Assembly: GCA_002778535.1 (NCBI GenBank)
Contig: PFBP01000035.1
Location: forward strand, 1-8,753
DNA: 8,753 nucleotides
Source of the DNA: Candidatus Kuenenbacteria bacterium CG10_big_fil_rev_8_21_14_0_10_36_11
Lineage (GTDB): Bacteria; Patescibacteriota; Patescibacteriia; UBA2196
Direction of reading: 5' to 3'
The stretch's first letter is position 1. The number at the start of each line of letters is the position of its first letter. The translations under genes and the position numbers were made by a program. The notes below the pieces were generated by a model. That model searched no databases, was not told the DNA's origin, and saw nothing but the letters and a program-made list of their open reading frames with translations. Of the stretch, positions 1-7,188 are shown in pieces.

Positions 1-64
1 ACTTTTAAATTTTTAGATTAAATTTTTGGAAAAGTGCAACTCTCAGCTTTAATTGAGAACAAAC

Positions 65-96
65 AAACTCCCATTGTCAAGGAGTTTTTTGTTTTT
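65..96 (+). terminator. Intrinsic terminator of a gene left of the window
   Basis: The arms AAACTCC (65-71) and GGAGTTT (81-87) pair perfectly around a 9-base loop and run into a T-rich tract to about base 96. This is the form of a rho-independent terminator for plus-strand transcription. No gene is visible before it, so it probably closes a gene ending left of the window and insulates dnaA. A smaller TCTCA/TGAGA hairpin lies just upstream at 41-58. Confidence 0.55.
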
Positions 97-197
97 GTCA
101 TTTTTTTCAATATTAGGATTTTAAATTTATTAGAAATTAGAAATTATAATTTAGTAATTATCCCCTTTTCCTCCCCATTCTTTCAACCTTTACATCA

Positions 198-226
198 TTG
201 CAAGTATTTTATATTGCTGGTAGAAT
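198..226 (+). promoter_or_regulatory. Probable dnaA promoter (extended -10)
   Basis: TTGCAA (198-203) matches the -35 consensus at four of six bases. After 17 bases comes TAGAAT (221-226), five of six for -10, preceded by TGG, an extended -10 TGn. Transcription would begin near 233, giving a leader of about 25 bases before dnaA. The rest of bases 1-256 is A/T-rich and holds no credible gene. I see no DnaA box here, so DnaA autoregulation at this promoter is not supported by sequence. Confidence 0.5.
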
Positions 227-256
227 AAAAATGAAGTAAAAAATAAAAACACAAAT

Positions 257-1618
257 ATGGACAACAAACAACTTTGGCAGGCCATACTTGGAGAATTAGA
301 AGTGTCTTTAACTAAGGCTAATTTTACCACCTGGTTTAAAAGTACTTTTATTTTATCTCAGGAAAATAATAAAATTTTTGTGGCTGTGCCAAACGCTTTT
401 ACCAAAGCCTGGTTAGAAAACAAATATTGCAAGGCAATTGTTTCGGCTTTAAAAAAAATCACTCACAATCAACTAGGCGAGATTTATTATAAAGTAGCCA
501 ACAAGCCCGAAGTCCCACAAAAACAAATTTCGGATTTAAAACAAGCCATAAAAATATCTTTAGCTCCGATAGAAGCGCCGGAAGGAAAAGATTCTTATGG
601 ATTAAACCCAAAATACACTTTTGAAAATTTTATTGTTGGCAAAAGCAATGAATTAGCGCACGCTGCCAGCCAAGCGGTGGTTAAAAATCCTGGCCAGGCC
701 TATAATCCGCTTTTTATTTACGGCGGTGTTGGATTGGGAAAAACCCATCTTTTGCAGGCTATTGGACATGAAATAATTAAAAAAAATCCTGATAAAAAAG
801 TTCTTTATGTGACATCTGAACAATTTACCAATCAATTTATTTTTGCCATCCGCTCGCATAAAAACAAAGAATTCCAGCAAAAATACCGCGAATTGGATGT
901 CTTGATTGTTGATGATATTCAGTTTATTTCAGGCAAAGAACAGACCCAAGAACAATTTTTTCACACTTTCAACGACCTGCATCAAAACAATAAACAAATA
1001 ATTTTTTCTTCTGATCGCACTCCAAAATCAATTCCAGATTTAGAGCAAAGATTAGAATCAAGGTTTGAATGGGGTATGATTGCAGATATTAACGAACCTG
1101 ATTTAGAAACCAAAATAGCCATTATTGAAGCTAAATTATTGGAAAAAAAATTCTCTTTAGACAAAGAAGGAATCATTTTTTTAGCCGAACATTTGGGCAA
1201 GAATATACGCGAATTAGAAGGCGTGATTAATAGAATTATTGCTTATCATAATTTAAGAGGACAAAAAATTGATCTTAATGAAATCAAAAATATTGTCCAG
1301 TCAATAAATTTGCAGGTGCCCAAAAGCTCCATTACCCCAAAAAAAATTATTAAAATAGTTTCAGAATTTTATGATATAAGCATTGATGATATTATTGGCG
1401 AATCGCGCAAAAAAGAAATGGTGGAGCCAAGACAATTGATTATGTATTTAATGCGCGAAGAAACAAGAGCTTCCTTCCCAAATATTGGCCACGAATTAGG
1501 CGGCCGCGACCACACAACAGCCATGCACGCGTATGAAAAAATTAAAAAAGTTATCAAAGAAAATGATAAAATCAGACAAGATATTGTTTTAATTAAACAA
1601 AAAATGTTTAATGAATAA
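257..1618 (+). CDS. dnaA: Chromosomal replication initiator protein DnaA
   Basis: DnaA is the AAA+ ATPase that binds DnaA boxes, melts the origin and loads the replicative helicase. The 453-residue product has all four domains: N-terminal domain I (about 1-80, with the W-F and AWLENKY motifs), a short linker (about 85-115), the AAA+ core (about 118-335) and the C-terminal DNA-binding domain (about 355-453). Visible motifs are Walker A GGVGLGKTH (156-164), Walker B LIVDD (216-220), sensor I FSSD (250-253), the arginine-finger stretch RLESRF (265-270), sensor II with R318 in NIRELEG, and the DnaA signature GGRDHTTAMHA (415-425). Length is normal for the family, with a short linker. The ATG at 257 starts a typical domain I; there is no Shine-Dalgarno, as for most genes here. 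The adjacent box-bearing spacer and dnaN fit the classic origin order. Confidence 0.98.
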   Translation: MDNKQLWQAILGELEVSLTKANFTTWFKSTFILSQENNKIFVAVPNAFTKAWLENKYCKAIVSALKKITHNQLGEIYYKVANKPEVPQKQISDLKQAIKISLAPIEAPEGKDSYGLNPKYTFENFIVGKSNELAHAASQAVVKNPGQAYNPLFIYGGVGLGKTHLLQAIGHEIIKKNPDKKVLYVTSEQFTNQFIFAIRSHKNKEFQQKYRELDVLIVDDIQFISGKEQTQEQFFHTFNDLHQNNKQIIFSSDRTPKSIPDLEQRLESRFEWGMIADINEPDLETKIAIIEAKLLEKKFSLDKEGIIFLAEHLGKNIRELEGVINRIIAYHNLRGQKIDLNEIKNIVQSINLQVPKSSITPKKIIKIVSEFYDISIDDIIGESRKKEMVEPRQLIMYLMREETRASFPNIGHELGGRDHTTAMHAYEKIKKVIKENDKIRQDIVLIKQKMFNE

Positions 1619-1896
1619 ACAGTGATTAAGTGATTGGGGAATTAAGTAATAAAGGGTTAATAAGGTGTTAATTATTAAAGACAAAATTGTTGACAAAAAT
1701 CTGTATTATCCACAAAAACAAAATTTTTAAAACTTAAAATTATTTTTATCCACTTAATTTTTCTTTTTATCAACACCTATATTTTACAACAAACAAGTCC
1801 ACACCCTCAACAATAAACCATTTAAGAATTTTTTATTAACTTATCAACAAATATTATTACTGTTAAATATTTTTATTAAATAAATCTTATAACAAT
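1619..1896. other. oriC: Probable replication origin (oriC) between dnaA and dnaN
   Basis: This 278-base spacer has no gene and is strongly A+T-rich. It carries four DnaA-box matches, all on the plus strand: TTATCCACA at 1706-1714 (perfect), TTATCCACT at 1746-1754, TTATCAACA at 1767-1775 and TTATCAACA at 1841-1849 (each one base off). Downstream, 1850-1896 is almost pure A/T and could be the unwinding element. The dnaA-dnaN interval is the commonest bacterial oriC site. The left edge (1622-1670) has imperfect repeats of GTGATTA/GGTTAATA type. The dnaN promoter must also lie in here or upstream, but I could not single out a convincing one. Confidence 0.75.
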
Positions 1897-3006
1897 ATGA
1901 AATTCACCTGTATTAAAGAAAATTTAATTAAAGGCCTTAACGCGGTAGCAAAAATATCTGGCAAAAATATCAGCCTGCCGATTTTAAATAATATTTTAAT
2001 CGTGGCCGAAAATGAAGGAATAAAATTTTCAGCCACTAATTTAGAAATTGGTATTAAGACAAAAATCAGGGGTAAAATTGAGGAAGCTGGCAAAATAACA
2101 GTGCCAGCCAAAACTTTAGCCGGCTTTGTCGGGTATTTGCCAGAAGAAAAAGTTAAATTTGAATTATTAAAAAACAGCAACGAAATTAAAATTACATCAG
2201 GCACATGGGAAACAAAAATTAAAACCCAATCAGCTGATGAATATCCATTGATTCCTGAAGTAGCCACTGAAAATGTTTTAAAATTAAAAACCAGTCAATT
2301 AAAACAAATTCTTTCAGAAACAATTTTTGCCGCTATTACCAATGAATCAAGACCAGAGCTTTCCGGCGGGTATTTTAATATATCGGAGCAACTATTAACT
2401 ATGGTTGCCACAGACAGCTATCGGTTGGCAGAAAAGAAATTTATCACTGAAGAGAACAAGAAAAAGGCGCATTTTATTGTGCCGATTAAAACTTTGCAGG
2501 AATTAGAAAAAATTTTGTCAGAATCAGAAGAAGATGAAGAAGTAAAAATTTATTGGGAAGAAAATCAGGTTCTTTTTTTAATGTCCCAAGCTGAGCTTAA
2601 TTCGCGCCTGATTAATGGGGAATATCCTGATTATACGCAGATAATTCCAGATAAACACACCACGCGCATTGCGTTTAACAAAAATGTCGCGGTCAATGCG
2701 ATTAAAGCCGCTAGTTTGTTTGTTAAAACAGGAATTTATGATGTGATTTTTGAATTTAAAAAGCCTGATAAAATGTTTATTAAAGCGGCTAATAGCCAGT
2801 TGGGTGAAAATCAGGCAATTATTGATTGCGAAATTGAAGGCGAGGAAAACAATATTGTTTTTAATTATCATTATATTTTGGATGGATTATTAAATTTAAC
2901 TAATGAAAAAGTGATTTTAGAAATGTCTAACCCTAATAGTCCAGCTGTGCTTAAGATAGATAAAAAAGATGATTATTTGTATTTAATGATGCCGATTAGA
3001 CAGTAA
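1897..3006 (+). CDS. dnaN: DNA polymerase III sliding clamp, beta subunit
   Basis: DnaN forms the ring-shaped dimer that tethers the replicative polymerase to DNA and docks many repair proteins. The 369-residue product has the usual bacterial length and three repeated clamp folds (about 1-120, 125-245, 250-369). Recognisable clamp stretches are SLPILNNI (26-33), SATNLEIGI (45-53), PELSGGYF (153-160), ATDSYRLA (171-178) and SRLINGEYPDY (236-246). It ends in LMMPIRQ, the equivalent of the family's usual MPMR C-terminus, which lines the partner-binding pocket; the final Gln is slightly unusual. The ATG begins the standard MKF start, with no Shine-Dalgarno. Its position directly after the putative origin and dnaA supports the call. 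Confidence 0.97.
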   Translation: MKFTCIKENLIKGLNAVAKISGKNISLPILNNILIVAENEGIKFSATNLEIGIKTKIRGKIEEAGKITVPAKTLAGFVGYLPEEKVKFELLKNSNEIKITSGTWETKIKTQSADEYPLIPEVATENVLKLKTSQLKQILSETIFAAITNESRPELSGGYFNISEQLLTMVATDSYRLAEKKFITEENKKKAHFIVPIKTLQELEKILSESEEDEEVKIYWEENQVLFLMSQAELNSRLINGEYPDYTQIIPDKHTTRIAFNKNVAVNAIKAASLFVKTGIYDVIFEFKKPDKMFIKAANSQLGENQAIIDCEIEGEENNIVFNYHYILDGLLNLTNEKVILEMSNPNSPAVLKIDKKDDYLYLMMPIRQ

Positions 3007-3073
3007 AATTCAAAACTCAAAACAAATTCAAATATTAAATTTTAAAAAACTTTAACATTTGAATTTAAACTAT

Positions 3074-3595
3074 ATGGATTTTAAAAAGTATATTCGCGAA
3101 ATTCCAGACTGGCCAAAGCCAGGCATAAATTTTTATGACATTACAACTCTTTTGGAAAATAAAGAGATTTTTAAGAATGTAATTGATTGTTTGTGTGCTC
3201 CGTACAAAAATCAAACAATGGATAAAGTAGTAGGAATTGACGCGCGTGGTTTTTTGTTGGCTGGCGCCATAGCATATCAGCTTGGCGCCGGAATTTCAGT
3301 GATTCGGAAAAAAGGCAAATTACCATATAAAACAAAATTGTGCGACTATGTTTTGGAATATGCGTCTGAAACAATGGAGATACATGAGGACACAATTAAG
3401 CCAGGAGAAAAAGTAATTATAGTGGATGATTTGGTCGCCACAGGCGGCACACTTTTGGCCGCGGCAGAATTAGTAGAAGAATTAGGTGGAGAAATAATTG
3501 GTATAAGTTATGTGATAGATTTGCCATTTTTAAAAGGCAGTGAAAAATTAAAAAAATATCAGTTAAATTATTTGGTGAGTTATAATTCAGAATAA
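3074..3595 (+). CDS. apt: Adenine phosphoribosyltransferase
   Basis: Apt converts adenine plus PRPP to AMP and pyrophosphate in cytoplasmic purine salvage. I chose the ATG at 3074, giving 173 residues, because the protein then begins MDFKKYIREIPDWPKPGINF, the usual Apt start. A TTG at 3059 would add five residues of no known value. Family signs are IPDWPKPGINFYDIT (10-24), GIDARGF (54-60), the LEYASETMEIHEDTI segment (94-108) and the PRPP-binding loop VIIVDDLVATGGT (114-126). Length is close to the roughly 180 usual for the family. The gene lies 67 bases after dnaN and only 8 before mtnP, whose product makes free adenine, so the two probably act in sequence and share a transcript. There is no Shine-Dalgarno. 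Confidence 0.95.
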   Translation: MDFKKYIREIPDWPKPGINFYDITTLLENKEIFKNVIDCLCAPYKNQTMDKVVGIDARGFLLAGAIAYQLGAGISVIRKKGKLPYKTKLCDYVLEYASETMEIHEDTIKPGEKVIIVDDLVATGGTLLAAAELVEELGGEIIGISYVIDLPFLKGSEKLKKYQLNYLVSYNSE

Positions 3596-3603
3596 AAAAT
3601 AAT

Positions 3604-4455
3604 ATGTCAGAACAAAATCAGTTGGCAGAGATTGGAATTTTTGGCGGTTCTGGTTTTTATGATTTACTGGAAAACGCGGAAGTGGTGGAAATAGAAACAC
3701 CTTTTGGAAAACCATCTGATAAAATAATAATTGGTGTTGTTGGCGGCAGAAGAATCGCATTTTTACCAAGACATGGCAAGTCTCATCAATATCCGCCGCA
3801 TAAAATTCCATACAAAGCTAATCTTTGGGCGTTTAAAAAATTAGGTGTGCAAAGAATAATTTCTCCTGTGGCAGTTGGCAGTTTGCGGCCAGATATTAAA
3901 CCAGGCGATTTTGTAATTTGCAACCAGTTTGTTAACTGGACTCATACACACGGTTTAAACCAAAGAGATGATACATATTATCATGGTGAAAAAGTGGATG
4001 GAATTAAACATTCTGAAAAAGTGGCCCATCTTTCATTAGCTGAACCATATTGCAGTGAATTAAGAAAAGTTGTGAGCGATATTTGTGAGCAGGAAAAAAT
4101 ATTGCATCACAAAAATGGCACAGTGGTTGTGATTGAGGGCCCAAGATTTTCCACTAAAGCAGAATCAAAATTTTTTGCCAGCCAAGGATGGGACATTATT
4201 AATATGACAGCTTACCCAGAAGTGGCTCTAGCCAGAGAATTAGGCATGTGTTATGTTAATATAGGTTTGGTAACTGATTATGACGCTGGTTTAGAAGGAA
4301 ATCCATCAATTAAACCAGTTACTACAGCAGAGGTGATAGAAGTTTTTAATAAAAATAATGAAAAAATTAAAGAATTAATATTTGTAATTATCAAAAATTT
4401 GCCAGTTGAAAGATCTTGTGAATGCGAAAAATATTTAGAACAAGCAATAATATAA
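3604..4455 (+). CDS. mtnP: S-methyl-5'-thioadenosine phosphorylase
   Basis: This enzyme splits methylthioadenosine with phosphate into adenine and methylthioribose-1-phosphate, clearing the by-product of polyamine synthesis and other SAM reactions. The 283-residue protein is a full-length member of the PNP/MTAP family (trimeric type). Visible motifs are IGIFGGSGFYDL (10-21), the phosphate-binding RHGKSH (56-61), VAVGSL (89-94), VIEGPRFSTKAES (177-189), NMTAYPE (200-206) and TDYDAG (224-229). NMT-x-x-PE with the two Asp of TDYD is typical of 6-aminopurine MTA phosphorylases rather than guanosine/inosine phosphorylases. Methylthioinosine specificity cannot be excluded by eye. It sits between apt and efp with 8- and 7-base gaps, consistent with one operon and with Apt consuming its adenine. 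Confidence 0.9.
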   Translation: MSEQNQLAEIGIFGGSGFYDLLENAEVVEIETPFGKPSDKIIIGVVGGRRIAFLPRHGKSHQYPPHKIPYKANLWAFKKLGVQRIISPVAVGSLRPDIKPGDFVICNQFVNWTHTHGLNQRDDTYYHGEKVDGIKHSEKVAHLSLAEPYCSELRKVVSDICEQEKILHHKNGTVVVIEGPRFSTKAESKFFASQGWDIINMTAYPEVALARELGMCYVNIGLVTDYDAGLEGNPSIKPVTTAEVIEVFNKNNEKIKELIFVIIKNLPVERSCECEKYLEQAII

Positions 4456-4462
4456 AAATTTT

Positions 4463-5023
4463 ATGTCCACTTTAACTGATATTAAAAAAGGAATTATTTT
4501 AAAATTTAACAACGAGCCTTGTGTGGTTCAGGAAGCCAAATTTTTGCGCATGCAGCAAAGAAAACCAGTGATGCAGACCAAAATGAAAAATATTAAAACA
4601 GGACAGGTTATTGAATATAGTTTTAAACAAGGCGAGCCAGTTGAACTGGCTGATATGAGCCGTAGGAAAGTTAATTTTTTGTATAAAGAAAAAGATAAAT
4701 ATTGTTTTATGGACGCGGATTATGAGCAAATATATTTAGCTGAAGATTTGATCGGCGAGGCAAAAAAGTTTTTAAAAGAAACACAGGAAGTGGATTTAAT
4801 ATTATATGAAGATTCTATAATCGGCGTTAAACTGCCGCCGAAAGTTGACTTAAAAATTATTCAGGCACCACCTGGTGTGAAAGGCAATACTGCTACTGGT
4901 GGCAAAAAAGCCGCTGTTTTAGAAACAGGCGCCACAATCAATGTGCCTTTGTTTATTAACGAAGGAGAAATAATTCGCGTGAACACAGAAACAAAGGAAT
5001 ATGTAGAAAGGATAAGTGATTAG
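4463..5023 (+). CDS. efp: Translation elongation factor P
   Basis: EF-P binds between the P and E sites and relieves ribosomes stalled on proline runs. The 186-residue product has the normal three beta-barrel domains: KOW-like N-terminal (about 1-64), OB domain (about 65-128) and C-terminal OB domain (about 129-186). The C-terminal signature is clear (PPGVKGNTATGG, 136-147; TGATINVPLFINEGEIIRVN, 156-175). The oddity is the tip loop of domain I: aligned with E. coli EF-P, the PGKG segment carrying Lys34 reads MQQR here (30-33). The equivalent position is Gln32, with R33 and K34 next door, so the usual lysine modification site is missing or shifted. I suspect this is a lineage variant rather than damage. 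The gene is last in the apt-mtnP-efp run and is followed by a terminator. Confidence 0.95.
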   Translation: MSTLTDIKKGIILKFNNEPCVVQEAKFLRMQQRKPVMQTKMKNIKTGQVIEYSFKQGEPVELADMSRRKVNFLYKEKDKYCFMDADYEQIYLAEDLIGEAKKFLKETQEVDLILYEDSIIGVKLPPKVDLKIIQAPPGVKGNTATGGKKAAVLETGATINVPLFINEGEIIRVNTETKEYVERISD

Positions 5024-5031
5024 TGATAAAG

Positions 5032-5055
5032 ACAAACTATAAAAGGTTTGTTTTT
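5032..5055 (+). terminator. Terminator after efp
   Basis: ACAAAC (5032-5037) and GTTTGT (5046-5051) form a perfect six-pair stem around an 8-base loop, followed by a run of T. It begins 8 bases after the efp stop and ends the plus-strand apt-mtnP-efp transcript. The stem is short and A/T-rich, so termination could be partial. Confidence 0.55.
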
Positions 5056-5100
5056 AAAAATTCGCAAAATTTGCAAATAATTTGTAGTAATTCGTATTAT

Positions 5101-5125
5101 AAAAAAGCCCCGAGCAGGCGGAGCT
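5101..5125 (-). terminator. Terminator after recA (minus strand)
   Basis: Read on the minus strand, AGCTCCG and CGGGGCT pair over seven positions with one G-U, around a 6-base loop. The stem runs straight into six T. This is a clear intrinsic terminator about 50 bases past the recA stop. With the efp terminator it insulates the two convergent transcription units. Confidence 0.75.
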
Positions 5126-5149
5126 AGATTAAAATAATATCTAATTACT

Positions 5150-5166
5150 AATATCTAATTTCTAAA
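5150..5166 (-). repeat. 17-base A/T microrepeat, copy 1
   Basis: The minus-strand sequence TTTAGAAATTAGATATT is repeated exactly on the plus strand at 7696-7712. A related run TTAGAAATTAGAAATT lies near 130-146. All are intergenic. They may be low-complexity sequence or part of a dispersed genome repeat; one window cannot tell. Confidence 0.4.
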
Positions 5167-5176
5167 AATAAATTAT

Positions 5177-6196
5177 TTATGTCTGTTTTTCTTTCACAAC
5201 TTTCCAAATTTCTTTTTTAATTTCTTCAGATAATTTTTTATCTTCTTTTAACATTTTTTTAGCTGTTTCGCGGCCAGCGCCAAGTTTAATGTCTTTATAG
5301 AAAAAAGTGGTGCCAGTTTTTTTAATTAAGCCAAGATTTGACCCCAAATCTATCAGATCCCCGGTTAAAGAAATTCCTTCATTATACATAATATCAAACT
5401 CCGCGGTCCTGAATGGCGCCGCCACTTTGTTTTTGACTATTTTTGCTTTGACCCGATTACCAACAATTTCTTCAGCCATTTTAATCTGGGCTGCGCGCCT
5501 TAATTCTATTCTGACTGAAGAATAAAATTTTAAAGCCAAGCCGCCTGGCGTGGTTTCTGGATTGCCAAAAAATACGCCTATTTTCTGCCTGATTTGATTG
5601 ATAAAAATAACACAGGTTTTTGTTTTAGATATAATAGCTGTTAGTTTTCTTAAAGCCTGGCTCATCAGCCTGGCTTGGAGAGCCATGTGTGTGTCGCCCA
5701 TCTCGCCCTCAATTTCCGCTCTGGGTGTCAGGGCAGCCACTGAATCAATAATAATTACATCAACGCTGTTTGAACGCACCAAAGTTTCCACAATATCAAG
5801 CGCTTGTTCCCCAGAATCTGGCTGGGAAAATAATAATTCGTTAATATCAACACCTATTTTTTTTGCGTATTCAGGATCAAGTGCATGCTCTGCATCTACA
5901 AATGCCACGGTGCCGCCCATTTTTTGCACTTCAGCCGCAATATGCTGGGCAATGGTTGTTTTGCCAGAAGCTTCAGTTCCGTAAATTTCAATAATGCGGC
6001 CTCTTGGTACACCGCCCACACCCAAAGCAATATCTAATGACAAACAGCCAGTTGGAATGGCATCTACGCGCATGGCTTTGGCTTCGCCAAATTTCATAAT
6101 GGCGCCATCGCCAAATTTTTCCTTAATCTGGTCAATAGCAGACGCGGTATTTTCTTGTTTAATAGTTTGTTCTGATTTTGGTTCTTCTTTGGTCAT
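5177..6196 (-). CDS. recA: Recombinase RecA
   Basis: RecA polymerises on single-stranded DNA, drives homologous strand exchange and, where SOS exists, triggers LexA cleavage. The 339-residue protein is full length for a compact RecA. It has an N-terminal helix region (about 1-45), Walker A GTEASGKT (73-80, Ala-Ser where many have Ser-Ser), the catalytic glutamate E103 in FVDAEHALDP, Walker B VDVIIID (145-151), loop L1 around EIEGEMGDTHM (161-171), loop L2 from FINQIR through GNPETTPGG (198-219), and the C-terminal domain with KLGAGRETAKKMLKE (304-318). The acidic C-terminal tail is replaced by a Lys-rich end. The start at 6196 is the only sensible Met; there is no Shine-Dalgarno. It has its own promoter (6221-6248), a DnaA box in its leader and its own terminator. 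Confidence 0.98.
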   Translation of the reverse strand: MTKEEPKSEQTIKQENTASAIDQIKEKFGDGAIMKFGEAKAMRVDAIPTGCLSLDIALGVGGVPRGRIIEIYGTEASGKTTIAQHIAAEVQKMGGTVAFVDAEHALDPEYAKKIGVDINELLFSQPDSGEQALDIVETLVRSNSVDVIIIDSVAALTPRAEIEGEMGDTHMALQARLMSQALRKLTAIISKTKTCVIFINQIRQKIGVFFGNPETTPGGLALKFYSSVRIELRRAAQIKMAEEIVGNRVKAKIVKNKVAAPFRTAEFDIMYNEGISLTGDLIDLGSNLGLIKKTGTTFFYKDIKLGAGRETAKKMLKEDKKLSEEIKKEIWKVVKEKQT

Positions 6197-6203
6197 ATAA
6201 ATT

Positions 6204-6212
6204 TGTGGATAA
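6204..6212 (-). promoter_or_regulatory. Perfect DnaA box in the recA leader
   Basis: The minus strand reads TTATCCACA, identical to the consensus DnaA box. It lies between the putative recA -10 and the ATG, at roughly +2 to +10 of the expected transcript. Bound DnaA would be expected to hinder initiation at this promoter; that role is inference. Confidence 0.55.
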
Positions 6213-6220
6213 CTAAACTT

Positions 6221-6248
6221 ATCTTATCAGATAACCTGTTGGTGTCAA
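6221..6248 (-). promoter_or_regulatory. recA: Probable recA promoter
   Basis: On the minus strand a perfect TTGACA (plus coordinates 6243-6248) is followed after 16 bases by TAAGAT (6221-6226), four of six for -10 and preceded by TGA, an extended -10 TGn. A five-base-arm dyad, TTATC-A-GATAA (6224-6234), overlaps the -10 and spacer and could be an operator. I do not recognise it as a known LexA box. Confidence 0.55.
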
Positions 6249-6254
6249 ATTATT

Positions 6255-6279
6255 GTAGGGACAGGTTTCAAACCTGTCC

Positions 6280-6283
<4 letters not shown>
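6255..6283. repeat. Perfect 14-bp palindrome (REP-like repeat)
   Basis: GTAGGGACAGGTTT (6255-6268) and its exact complement (6270-6283) flank a single C. The perfect arms and GC-rich ends are typical of small dispersed palindromic repeats rather than a terminator; on the minus strand no T-run follows. Its right edge overlaps the last codon and stop of the RodZ-like gene and supplies the TAG stop. Confidence 0.75.
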
Positions 6284-7028
<745 letters not shown>

Positions 7029-7052
7029 TACAGAAGCCATAAGTTTGATTGT

Positions 7053-7081
7053 ATTATAGCATTGGGTTTATAAAAAATCAA
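7053..7081 (-). promoter_or_regulatory. Probable promoter of the RodZ-like gene
   Basis: On the minus strand, TTGATT (plus coordinates 7076-7081), a 17-base spacer and a perfect TATAAT (7053-7058) preceded by TGC make a good extended -10 promoter. Transcription would start near 7046 and give a leader of about 100 bases, most of it the 84-base palindromic element. Confidence 0.6.
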
Positions 7082-7083
7082 AA

Positions 7084-7101
7084 TTTATGCATAAAGCATA
7101 A
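7084..7101. promoter_or_regulatory. Palindromes beside the divergent promoters
   Basis: TTTATGCATAAA (7084-7095) is a perfect 12-base palindrome. It overlaps a second dyad, TTATGC-ATAAA-GCATAA (7085-7101). Both lie just upstream of the RodZ-like gene's -35, between divergent promoters, where an operator would be expected. A/T-rich palindromes also arise by chance, so confidence is low. Confidence 0.3.
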
Positions 7102-7135
7102 TTTAATTTATGTTAATCTTAGCCAAGATAGAGAG

Positions 7136-7144
7136 TTATTCACA
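7136..7144 (+). promoter_or_regulatory. DnaA-box-like site next to the structured-RNA promoter
   Basis: TTATTCACA differs from the consensus DnaA box at one position and fits TTATNCACA. It ends 9 bases before the -35 of the rightward promoter, a position where a bound protein could act on transcription. Confidence 0.35.
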
Positions 7145-7153
7145 GATTAGTCA

Positions 7154-7182
7154 TTGACAAACTTTTTAATCTGTGCTATTAT
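7154..7182 (+). promoter_or_regulatory. Near-consensus strong promoter
   Basis: Perfect TTGACA (7154-7159), an ideal 17-base spacer, a TGC extended -10, then TATTAT (7177-7182, five of six). It is the best promoter in the window by sequence and points right into a gene-free, structured stretch. Expected start is near 7189. Promoters of this quality usually serve stable RNAs or highly expressed genes. Confidence 0.75.
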
Positions 7183-7188
7183 TATTTA

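Noticed and set aside
34..228. Open frame of 64 codons before dnaA
   Set aside because: It crosses the terminator hairpin at 65-87 and most of the dnaA promoter, has low-complexity Phe/Ile/Leu content and no start signal.
231..239. Two-codon upstream frame ATG-AAG-TAA before dnaA
   Set aside because: It lies at or before the expected transcription start, so it is probably not translated.
3059..3073. TTG start five codons upstream of the apt ATG
   Set aside because: The ATG at 3074 gives the standard Apt N-terminus, and the extra residues match nothing.
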